From Luteimonas viscosa (lineage in GTDB: Bacteria; Pseudomonadota; Gammaproteobacteria; Xanthomonadales; Xanthomonadaceae), in assembly GCF_008244685.1 (NCBI RefSeq), contig NZ_VTFT01000002.1:434001-498000 (forward strand): 64,000 nucleotides of DNA, given 5' to 3'. The notes below the pieces were generated by a model. It saw nothing but the letters and a program-made list of their open reading frames with translations, searched no databases and was not told the origin of the DNA. Shown in pieces: positions 15,723 through 22,082 of the stretch (its first letter is position 1; each line of letters begins with the position of its first letter). A program made the translations under genes and the position numbers.

Positions 15723-16025
15723 TCAGTGGTGGGTGGGGCGGACTTGTGCGTGGCGGTGGAGGACGGGAGCGACGGTCGCGAGCGATGCGTAGAGCTCGCT
15801 GCCGTCGATCAGGGCGGTGCGCTGCATCTCGTGGCGTCCGACCAGGTCGTCGAGCGCGCCGCGCAATTCGCGGTCGCCCACGCCCTGCAGGTGCGCGGGC
15901 AACCACCACAGGCGGATGCCGGCGATGCCGTCGGCCGCGCCCGGATGCCGCGACAGGTAGCCGCGCAATGCGCGCTGCAGGTCCCGTGTGCGTCCGCGTT
16001 CGCCGGCCGGCATGGCTCCATCCAT
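15723..16025 (-). CDS. Small winged-helix-like protein, first gene of the eCIS operon
   Basis: 100 residues if it starts at ATG 16025 (96 from ATG 16013). The sequence DLQRALRGYLSRHPGAADGI, AGIRLWWLPAHLQGVGDREL and RGALDDLVGRHEMQRTALID reads as helix-helix-helix followed by a hairpin, like small winged-helix proteins in eCIS loci ('hypothetical protein', HPxAxDxxxGIxxWWLP). It lies just downstream of the proposed sigma-54 promoter; the transcript would begin only about 15 bases before the 16025 ATG. Neither start has a well-spaced Shine-Dalgarno. It may regulate the operon or be a structural adaptor; the sequence does not decide. Confidence 0.6.
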   Translation of the reverse strand: MDGAMPAGERGRTRDLQRALRGYLSRHPGAADGIAGIRLWWLPAHLQGVGDRELRGALDDLVGRHEMQRTALIDGSELYASLATVAPVLHRHAQVRPTHH

Positions 16026-16051
16026 CGATGACGTGCCCGGCGTGTACGGGC

Positions 16052-16066
16052 GCAAGCCGCGTGCCA
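16052..16066 (-). promoter_or_regulatory. Sigma-54 (-24/-12) promoter of the eCIS operon
   Basis: The minus strand reads TGGCAC (16066-16061), five bases, then TTGC (16055-16052), an exact match to the TGGCAC-N5-TTGC core of RpoN promoters, inside the longer string CTGGCACGCGGCTTGCG. The predicted start site is about 16040, some 15 bases before the first ATG of the eCIS operon. A sigma-54 activator gene ends 236 bp upstream in the same orientation. The match was seen directly; activity is inferred. Confidence 0.8.
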
Positions 16067-16114
16067 GCGTGCGCTGCCGTTGCGGATCAACGGGTTGCGG
16101 TGCGGGCGTGGCGT

Positions 16115-16130
16115 TGCATGGGCGCATGCA
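16115..16130. promoter_or_regulatory. Candidate activator-binding palindrome (upstream activating site 1)
   Basis: TGCATG-GGCG-CATGCA, a perfect inverted repeat with 6-base arms, centred about 82 bases upstream of the predicted sigma-54 start site. That is the usual distance for enhancer sites of sigma-54 activators. A related sequence occurs at 16171-16183. Binding by the neighbouring activator is inferred. Confidence 0.5.
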
Positions 16131-16170
16131 GTCGCAGGCGCGCGAGGCACGCGGAAGCAGGAATACGCAG

Positions 16171-16183
16171 TGCATTGCCGCAT
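16171..16183. promoter_or_regulatory. Candidate activator-binding site 2 (imperfect copy)
   Basis: TGCATTGCCGCAT shares TGCATnGnCGCAT with the palindrome at 16115, 56 bases away, about 137 bases upstream of the predicted start site. It is less symmetrical than site 1. Paired sites at this spacing are common for sigma-54 activators. Short motifs in GC-rich DNA can recur by chance. Confidence 0.35.
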
Positions 16184-16301
16184 CGCGGGCGCACGCGGCG
16201 GGTGGGACATCGCAACCCCACCCGTGCGGCAGGACCATCGCACCCTTGCGCGAGGCATCGTGTCGTGGCGGGTACGCGCGGTCCATGCGCTGCCTTGCGC
16301 C

Positions 16302-17336
16302 TCAGCCGTTCCGGTAACGGTCGCAGTCGACGCCGTGCTTCTTCAGCAGGCGTCCCAGCGCACGGCGGTCGGTCTGCGCCAGTCGCGCCGCGGCGCTGAC
16401 GTTGCCACCGGTATGCGCCATCACGTTGCACAGGTAGCGGCGCTCGAACGCCGCGATCGCCTCGGCCTTGGCGTCGCGGAAACTCGCCGGTCCGTGGTGT
16501 GCCGTCGTGGGCGGCTGCGCGGGATCGCCGGCATACGCCTCCGGCTGCTCCGCGACGCCCTGCAGCACCATCCGGTGCACCGCGTTCTCCAGTTCGCGCA
16601 CGTTCCCCGGCCAGGCCTGCGCCTGCAGCCGCGCCAGTGCCTGCGGCGCGAACTCGGGGCAGGGCAGGCCGTAGCGGCCGGCGTAGATCCGCGCGAAGTG
16701 GCGGCACAGCAGCGGCACGTCGTCGCCGCGTTCGCGCAGCGGCGGCACCCGCAGGCGCAGGATGTTGAGCCGGTAGAGCAGGTCGCTGCGGAAGCGGCCG
16801 GCGGCCGCCTCGTCTTCGAGGCAGCGGTTGCTGGCGGCGAGGATGCGGGCGTCGGACACGGTCTCCTGCGACTGCCCGAGCACGCGATAGCGGCGGTCCT
16901 GCAGGAAGCGCAGCAGCACCACCTGGCCCTTGGGCGGCAGGGTGTCGATCTCGTCCAGGAACAGGGTGCCGCCCTCGGCATGGCACACCAGGCCGGTGCG
17001 CGGCGCGCGCGCATCGGTGAAGGCGCCGCGCACGTGGCCGAACAGTTCGGATTCGAACAGCGCCTCGGGGATCGCCCCGCAGTTCACCGGCACGAACGGC
17101 CGGCTGCGGCGTTCGCCCAGGTAGTGGATGGCGCGGGCGGCGAGCTCCTTGCCCGAGCCGGTCTCGCCATCCAGCAGCGCCGGCGCATCGGTGCGCGCGA
17201 GCATGCGGATGTCGGCGACCATGCGTTCGAACGCCGGCGACGCGCCGAGCAGTCCCTGCGGCGGGCGGTCGGCGTCGGCCGCGCGGTCGCGGTGGAAGCC
17301 GGGGGGCTCGAACGGGGGGGAAGGCTCCGGCTTCAT
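16302..17336 (-). CDS. Sigma-54-dependent transcriptional activator (AAA+, Fis-type HTH) of the eCIS locus
   Basis: 344 residues. The N-terminus is only about 28 residues before the AAA+ domain, so there is no receiver, GAF or PAS sensor. Walker A is GETGSGKE (57-64), the sigma-54-contact loop reads GAFTDA (104-109, usually GAFTGA), Walker B is GGTLFLDEID (122-131), and the arginine-finger region includes FRSDLLYRLNILRLRVPPLR. A Fis-like helix-turn-helix ends the protein (NVSAAARLAQTDRRALGRLL). Start at 17336 is set by GGAGG five bases upstream; the 17393 start was not used. It reads toward the eCIS operon, ends 236 bp before its sigma-54 promoter, and is very probably its activator. Confidence 0.92.
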   Translation of the reverse strand: MKPEPSPPFEPPGFHRDRAADADRPPQGLLGASPAFERMVADIRMLARTDAPALLDGETGSGKELAARAIHYLGERRSRPFVPVNCGAIPEALFESELFGHVRGAFTDARAPRTGLVCHAEGGTLFLDEIDTLPPKGQVVLLRFLQDRRYRVLGQSQETVSDARILAASNRCLEDEAAAGRFRSDLLYRLNILRLRVPPLRERGDDVPLLCRHFARIYAGRYGLPCPEFAPQALARLQAQAWPGNVRELENAVHRMVLQGVAEQPEAYAGDPAQPPTTAHHGPASFRDAKAEAIAAFERRYLCNVMAHTGGNVSAAARLAQTDRRALGRLLKKHGVDCDRYRNG

Positions 17337-17386
17337 TCGTCCTCCGCACGTCCCGTTGCGTGCCGCGGCGGCCAGCAGCCGTCCAC

Positions 17387-17475
17387 GGATCACGCAAGCA
17401 GGCCTGCGCTTGCTGCGCGGTCAATCCCCCTGAGTCGTTTTGGTCGGGGCGCCGCATCCTGCGACTGCGTGATCC
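17387..17475. other. Inverted GGATCACGCA/TGCGTGATCC pair upstream of the activator gene
   Basis: GGATCACGCA at 17387-17396 and its exact complement TGCGTGATCC at 17466-17475 lie 69 bases apart, directly upstream of the sigma-54 activator. They could be two halves of an operator or looped regulatory sites, or a coincidence. The rest of the 17337-17920 spacer shows no convincing gene; the best short frames are arginine-rich shadows. Confidence 0.3.
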
Positions 17476-17763
17476 GCAACCAGCGCGGAGAACGCATGAC
17501 CGGATGCCGGCCCCGGATCATGCCGCCCGACCCTCGCGGATGCAGGCGAACACGATCCGTGTTCAGAGCAGACAACGGCAAGGGTCGACGGTAGCGGACA
17601 TCGCGCTCGGCCTGCATGGCAGGAATCGGCTTGCTGAAGATCCAATCCGTGACGCACTGCGCGAATTCCGCAGCGGACGGATCGACAGCCCGATCGCCTG
17701 CCGGATCGCCCACGCCGAGCTCGGAGCGAGAGCACCCGGGTGCCACAAGCACCTCGCTACCCG

Positions 17764-17813
17764 CACCCTTCTCCCTCCGGGAGAAGGTGGCGCGAAGCGC
17801 CGGATGAGGGCCC
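17764..17813. repeat. Xanthomonad-type intergenic palindromic repeat
   Basis: CCTTCTCCC (17767-17775), loop TCC, GGGAGAAGG (17779-17787), followed by a second small hairpin GGCGC-GAA-GCGCC (17789-17801) and GGATGAGGG. This arrangement is the widely dispersed intergenic repeat of Xanthomonas and relatives. The first hairpin has perfect 9-base arms. It lies between the 5' end of the activator gene and the 3' end of mntP. Only one copy is in this window, so its repeat nature comes from knowledge of related genomes. Confidence 0.6.
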
Positions 17814-17920
17814 GGCGAAGCGACGCAGGTGCGGACACCGCGCAAGCCGTGAACCGACGATCCGCGCGGCAGCTCCCCTCCACGTCGCAACGCCGGCGCT
17901 CTACCCCAACTTCCGCGGAA

Positions 17921-18490
17921 TCACTGCGCCACGAACACGTGCTCGTACACGATCAACGCACCCACCAGGATCAGGATCACGCCGCCCGCGATCTCCGCAC
18001 GCTTGCCGATCAGCCTGCCCAGCACGCGCCCGGCCATCACGCCTGCCGTCACCATGCCGAACGTGCAAAGCCCGATGGCGGCAGCCACGACCAGGATGTT
18101 GACGTCGACGAACGCCAGCCCCACGCCGATCGCCAGCGCATCGATGCTGGTCGCAAGCCCCGCAAGCGCAATGGTCCAGAGACCGCCGCGCGTGCCGGAC
18201 GGATCGTCGGCCGACCCCGCGTGGAAGGCCTTCCAGATCATGTGCAGCCCGAGCGCCGACAGCAGCCCGAACGCGATCCAGTGGTCCCACGCCTCGACCA
18301 TGCGCGAGGCGGCCGAGCCCAGCGCCCAGCCGACGATCGGCGTGATCGCCTCCACGATCCCGAAGATCAGGCCGGTGCGCAGCGCATCGCGCCAGCGTGG
18401 CCGTGCCATCGCCGCGCCCTTGCCGACGGCAGCGGCGAACGCGTCGGCCGACATGGCCAGGCCCAGCAGGAGGATCGAGAGGGGATGCAT
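17921..18490 (-). CDS. mntP: Manganese efflux pump MntP
   Basis: 189 residues, all membrane helices. It starts [20 protein letters not shown] with the conserved SADAFA, has the second-repeat [15 protein letters not shown] with the matching SIDALA, and ends with [18 protein letters not shown]. These paired D/A motifs are diagnostic of MntP (YebN), which exports Mn2+ across the inner membrane. Start at 18490 was chosen because it gives the family-typical N-terminus; the longer frame to 18574 runs into the riboswitch. A manganese riboswitch lies directly upstream, which supports the assignment and shows that expression rises with Mn2+. Confidence 0.96.
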   Translation of the reverse strand: MHPLSILLLGLAMSADAFAAAVGKGAAMARPRWRDALRTGLIFGIVEAITPIVGWALGSAASRMVEAWDHWIAFGLLSALGLHMIWKAFHAGSADDPSGTRGGLWTIALAGLATSIDALAIGVGLAFVDVNILVVAAAIGLCTFGMVTAGVMAGRVLGRLIGKRAEIAGGVILILVGALIVYEHVFVAQ

Positions 18491-18544
18491 CGCCGTACCG
18501 CGGCGGGGCTGGGACGCAACAAGCCGGGCGCGCGCCCCACCGAA

Positions 18545-18662
18545 GTGGCGTGCCTGGCTCGCTGGTCTCGCCAACCGACAGGTGCATCCGCCACGGCCGG
18601 TTCAGGCCAAGCATGTTGACGGATGCGCTTCCGCAGAACCGGAAGCAGGCTACTCCCCAAGG
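18545..18662 (-). ncRNA. yybP-ykoY manganese riboswitch upstream of mntP
   Basis: On the minus strand the leader contains GGGGAGTAGCC (complement of 18648-18658), then GTCAACATGCTTGGCC, then GCGAGACCAGCGAGCC (complement near 18557-18573), in that order. These are the conserved parts of the yybP-ykoY Mn2+ riboswitch. It ends about 55 bases before the mntP start. Boundaries are approximate. The next likely job is controlling translation or termination of mntP mRNA when Mn2+ binds. Confidence 0.9.
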
Positions 18663-18695
18663 AACGGGACGGCCGAGGGTGCTGGCCGTGGGGCA

Positions 18696-18701
18696 ATTGT
18701 A
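18696..18701 (-). promoter_or_regulatory. Probable -10 element of the mntP leader transcript
   Basis: The minus strand reads TACAAT 36-40 bases before the riboswitch begins, a good sigma-70 -10 match in GC-rich surroundings. No clear -35 is seen at 17 bases (CGAAGG). Confidence 0.45.
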
Positions 18702-18948
18702 CTGGAGTAGCGGGCTGGCCTTCGCGACGTGTAGTTCGGCCAACAATGACGACCGCTCACAATGACAAACCAGAACTCCGCTGCATGGATGGACGGGTCA
18801 CGGCAACGTCGCTTCGATGCGCAAGGCGAAGTGAACCTTACACCGTTTCTGCCGTTCCTGAAAAATGGAATCCATCTCCTCTGCGTTTAATGCTGTGACT
18901 TCCTGTTTCTCGCATTCTCGTTCCGAGGAAGAAAAAGGGGCGAACCTC

Positions 18949-19869
18949 TCAGTTTCCGCAATTTTCATAGCGTTCCGCATCACTCATCACTCGACCACCA
19001 AAGGTAGTCAAGAATAAATTCTCTGCGCGATCGTTTGCCACGCGCAGCTGATTGGGATTCAACTGCTTTGCAAAGCCCGCGGCATCGTACCCATAAGATT
19101 CAGACAGCGCTTTGTCTGGCATACCCATTTGCAACAGACGTGCGAATACATACCCTTCCTCGTTAGAAAAACGCACCAGCGTCTGCGGCCTGTGCTCGGC
19201 CCGAATCATGTTGTTCGCAGCAATCACTGCCGACCAATTTCCAGCATTGAGGCCTTTAAGAATCAAGTTCCGGCGAGATTGGGCATACAACCGAGCAGCC
19301 CGGGGGCCCTCTCCGCCAGGCGCCATTGGCCAGATCCCCATGGCATAGCACACCCCCGCTTGGACATCACCCGCGCGCGCGGCGTCCAGTGCGCTGGCGT
19401 AGATTAAGCGGCCTGCATCTAGCTCTGAAGTCTGTTTGGCCCAATCACGGCAGGCATCCTTCTGCGATTCAACCAGTAACACACGGTCTTCAAGCATCTT
19501 GCGCTCACCTGGCGGCATCGCGCGCATCTTTTCCGGATTGTTGAGCGGATATGACGGATTGCTAGCGTTTTGCCGAAGAATGGCATCAAAGCGTCTGAAC
19601 GTGACGCAATCCTGCAGTCGACGGTAGCGCTCAATGGCATCCGATGCAGTAGCAACCGACGGCGGAACTGGGACAGAGGACAAGTCTACGGGAGCCATTG
19701 TCGGTGCTGCGCCAACCGAACCAGCTTCTGCGGAGACCTGCGCGGATGTCTGGTCTAGACCCTGTATCGCATCTTCGGGGTCGGACCGCCGCCCAAACAG
19801 CGTTAGCGCTACAGCAATCACAGCTGCGACGGCCAGCATCACGAACCTGCTTGTATGCGCATTCATCAA
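18949..19869 (-). CDS. Hypothetical membrane-anchored or secreted protein in a low-GC islet
   Basis: 306 residues. One N-terminal hydrophobic helix (FVMLAVAAVIAVALTLF, about 9-25) precedes a low-complexity stretch and a helical soluble domain with phrases such as AIERYRRLQDCVTFRRFDAI, GVCYAMGIWPMAP and AARLYAQSRRNLILKGLNAG. That layout suggests a periplasmic alpha-helical repeat protein (Sel1/TPR-like), but no family is certain. Its DNA is visibly richer in A and T than all neighbours, and its first codon lies only about 55 bp from the 3' end of tRNA-Val, a common integration site, so horizontal acquisition is likely. No integrase or direct repeat was found. Confidence 0.75.
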   Translation of the reverse strand: MMNAHTSRFVMLAVAAVIAVALTLFGRRSDPEDAIQGLDQTSAQVSAEAGSVGAAPTMAPVDLSSVPVPPSVATASDAIERYRRLQDCVTFRRFDAILRQNASNPSYPLNNPEKMRAMPPGERKMLEDRVLLVESQKDACRDWAKQTSELDAGRLIYASALDAARAGDVQAGVCYAMGIWPMAPGGEGPRAARLYAQSRRNLILKGLNAGNWSAVIAANNMIRAEHRPQTLVRFSNEEGYVFARLLQMGMPDKALSESYGYDAAGFAKQLNPNQLRVANDRAENLFLTTFGGRVMSDAERYENCGN

Positions 19870-19924
19870 GAGTTCACCATCCGCGCCCCGCGTTCTGTGT
19901 GAGCAAGGTGGTCATTGATGCAAT

Positions 19925-19999
19925 TGGTGGGCGGTGCAGGGTTCGAACCTGCGACCCTTGCCGTGTGAAGGCAATGCTCTACCGCTGAGCTAACCGCCC
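19925..19999 (-). tRNA. tRNA-Val (anticodon CAC), CCA encoded
   Basis: The minus strand folds as a full cloverleaf: acceptor GGGCGGT/ACCGCCC, D arm GCTC-AGCGGTA-GAGC, anticodon stem TTGCC/GGCAA with loop TTCACAC (anticodon CAC, reading GTG), T arm GCAGG-TTCGAAC-CCTGC, discriminator A and genomic CCA. Confidence 0.97.
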
Positions 20000-20167
20000 G
20001 GATTCGCGGATCCGGGTTGCCCGGGCGCGTGGCGCTTCCGCGGCGCGGGTGCGCAGGGGCGGAAACGGGACGCGAATTCTACGTTGCGGAGCGTGGGGGC
20101 GGCAAGCCCGGCCGCCCTGGGTGGCTGTACGGCCGCAGTGGTCGGCGAGGGCGCCCGGGGCCCGACG

Positions 20168-21019
20168 CTACTCCAGCTGCTCCCGCGCCCAGGTCGCATC
20201 CAGCGCTTCCATGGCATCGGCCGGCTTGAGCGCGGCGGCCTTCTCGTACGCCGCCGCCGCCTCGTCCTCCTTGCGGTCGCCGTGCAGGAGCATCAGCACG
20301 TTGCCGTATTCGATGTGGGCGATGGGCGAGGCCGGGGTGAGCTTGAGCGCGGTCTTGATATGGGCCTCGGCGTCGGCCGCCTTGGCGCCGTAGGTGAGGC
20401 CGCCGATCATGGCGCCGATCTTGCCGATGATCTCGGCGTGGTACAGGGCCAGGGCGGTGTGCGCCTCGGCGTGTTTCGGGGCGAGTTCCAGCGCGGTGTC
20501 GAGCGCCTCGCGGACCTTGCCGGCGATGCCCTGCTTGAGCGCCTTGGCGATGCTCAGGCCCTGGCTGTAGCGGCCCAGGGCGAAGGCGAGGCGGTAGTGG
20601 CTGTTGGCCTCGTCGGGCAGGGCTTTGAGCGCGGCTTCGGCCAGTTTCGCGGCCTGTTCGAAGCGCTTGAGCTTGCCGGCCTCGTCGTCGACGAGGTAGG
20701 TGGCGTGGATGCCGATGGCCTTGACCGCGACCGATGCGCCGACCGGGCCCAGGGCCTCGCCGGCGTCGAAGGCGGCCTTGAAGTCGCCGCGGTGGAAGGC
20801 GCGCCAGGCGTCCTGCAGTTGCGCGGCGAGCGCATCGGCATCCAGCCCTTTCGGCGCGGCCTTGCCGGCCGCCTCGAGCAGGGCGGCGGCGCGCTTGCCG
20901 TCGGGGAACGGTTCGAGGTCGCCGGCGTGCAGGCGCGGCCAGGCCTTCTTCAGCGCGTCGCCGGCGTGGGCGTAGGGCTTGGCATCGAGGGGAAACGCGT
21001 TCCAGGCGGTCTTGGCCAT
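20168..21019 (-). CDS. TPR-like soluble protein of unknown function
   Basis: 283 residues, almost wholly helical and alanine-rich with alternating A/L/Y/G positions typical of tetratricopeptide-like repeats: AAKLAEAALKALPDEANSHY, REALDTALELAPKHAEAHTA, AEAHIKTALKLTPASPIAHI and YEKAAALKPADAMEALDAT. At least four such units occur from about residue 125 to the C-terminus. No signal peptide, so probably cytoplasmic. It lies 15 bp after the PhaD-like regulator gene on the same strand and may be co-transcribed with it and the acyl-CoA-binding protein. TPR proteins generally bind partners; no specific role can be read from the sequence. Confidence 0.8.
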   Translation of the reverse strand: MAKTAWNAFPLDAKPYAHAGDALKKAWPRLHAGDLEPFPDGKRAAALLEAAGKAAPKGLDADALAAQLQDAWRAFHRGDFKAAFDAGEALGPVGASVAVKAIGIHATYLVDDEAGKLKRFEQAAKLAEAALKALPDEANSHYRLAFALGRYSQGLSIAKALKQGIAGKVREALDTALELAPKHAEAHTALALYHAEIIGKIGAMIGGLTYGAKAADAEAHIKTALKLTPASPIAHIEYGNVLMLLHGDRKEDEAAAAYEKAAALKPADAMEALDATWAREQLE

Positions 21020-21034
21020 GTCGGCTCCGGGGGA

Positions 21035-21661
21035 TCAGTCGGTGTAGGCGCGGATCAGCTGGTTGAGGTGCACGCGCTCGGCGTCACGCAGGAACGGGGC
21101 GATCAGCATCATCACCTGCACGATGCCGTCGCGGATCGCCTTCTGCTCGTCGCGGTCGCCGCGGATCGCGGCGTAGTTGAGCCAGAACGTGGCCAGCACC
21201 AGCAGGTTGGTGGCGGCGGCGTCGATCTCGGCCGGCGCGGCGCGGATCACGTCGGCCTGCGAGAGCCCGCGCATCACCGCGTGGGCGCGGTCGTCGGCGC
21301 GCTTGAGGATGCGTGCGAAGCGGATGCGCAGGCGCCGGTTGCGGCTGAGGATCTCGAGCAGGTCGCGGTAGAGGAAGCGGTAGTCCCAGATGCACTCGAA
21401 CACCAGGTGCAGCTGCAGCCAGATGTCCTCCAGGCCGGGCAGGCGGCCGTCGGGCGGGGTGAGCACCTCGTCCATGCGCGCCTCGTAGCGCGCGAACAGG
21501 TGCTCGATGATGTCGTCCTTGTTGCGGAAGTGGTAGTACAGGTTGCCGGGGCTGATCTCCAGCTCGTCGGCGATGTGGTTGGTGGTGACGGTGGGCTCGC
21601 CCTGCGCGTTGAACATGGCGAGCGCGCAATCGAGGATGCGCTGGCGCGTATCGCGGGCCAT
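21035..21661 (-). CDS. TetR-family regulator, PhaD-like
   Basis: 208 residues. The TetR HTH is clear: TRQRILDCALAMFNAQGEP, then TTNHIADELEISPGNLYYHF. The ligand domain contains LQLHLVFECIWDYRFLYRDL and ends VQVMMLIAPFLRDAERVHL. Both halves resemble PhaD, the acyl-CoA-responsive activator of medium-chain polyhydroxyalkanoate genes in Pseudomonas (ISPGNLYYHF and VxxVMMLVAPxL are shared). Start at ATG 21661 gives the normal length. It lies 16 bp after the acyl-CoA-binding protein gene, with which it likely forms a unit, and divergent to the fatty acyl-CoA reductase. The ligand is inferred to be an acyl-CoA. Confidence 0.88.
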   Translation of the reverse strand: MARDTRQRILDCALAMFNAQGEPTVTTNHIADELEISPGNLYYHFRNKDDIIEHLFARYEARMDEVLTPPDGRLPGLEDIWLQLHLVFECIWDYRFLYRDLLEILSRNRRLRIRFARILKRADDRAHAVMRGLSQADVIRAAPAEIDAAATNLLVLATFWLNYAAIRGDRDEQKAIRDGIVQVMMLIAPFLRDAERVHLNQLIRAYTD

Positions 21662-21677
21662 CGTGGTCGGCGTGCGC

Positions 21678-21935
21678 TCAGCCCTTGAGCTTGGCGACCA
21701 GCTCGATGTACTGCTGCTGTGCAACATCGCGCGGGGTGCCCTTGAGCCTGCTCCAGGCCTCGTACTTGGCGGTGCCGACGAAGTCGAAGAAACCGGGTTT
21801 CTCGCCGCTGACATCGCCTTCCGAACCCTGCTTGTAGAGGGCGTAGAGGCGCAGGAGGGTCTCGTTGTCGGGGCGTTCGGCCAGGGTCTGCACGTCCTGC
21901 GCGGCCTGTTCGAACGTCAGCGTGGCCTTGGCCAT
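21678..21935 (-). CDS. Acyl-CoA-binding protein (ACBP)
   Basis: 85 residues, the exact size of the ACBP family (about 86). Conserved parts are FEQAAQDVQTL, LLRLYALYKQGSEGDV, FDFVGTAKYEAWSRLKGT and QYIELVAKL; the Y/K/K residues in YALYKQ and AKYEAW are those that bind the CoA moiety. ACBPs carry long-chain acyl-CoA in the cytoplasm and are uncommon in bacteria. It is divergent from the acyl-CoA reductase gene across 147 bp and precedes a PhaD-like regulator, which all points to acyl-CoA metabolism. Confidence 0.93.
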   Translation of the reverse strand: MAKATLTFEQAAQDVQTLAERPDNETLLRLYALYKQGSEGDVSGEKPGFFDFVGTAKYEAWSRLKGTPRDVAQQQYIELVAKLKG

Positions 21936-22082
21936 CTCGCCCCTCCCCGATAGTCCGGTGCCATGACACCACGCGCCCCGGGAGCGGTCAATACGCCGCG
22001 GATTGTGGCGCCGGGCGCGCTCTGGCACCGTAGCGCGCGGGAGGGCGCCGAACGCGCCGACGATCGACACGGAGCGAACGAC

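Noticed and set aside
1-17336. Ordinary contractile-tailed prophage or tailocin instead of eCIS
   Set aside because: There are no capsid, terminase, portal, lysis or integrase genes, while the Pvc15-type ATPase, DUF4255 and DUF4157 proteins are eCIS markers.
18798-18983. 61-codon minus-strand frame overlapping the end of the low-GC gene
   Set aside because: Irregular composition, no ribosome site noticed and overlap with a better gene. A remnant of a lost gene is possible but unsupported.
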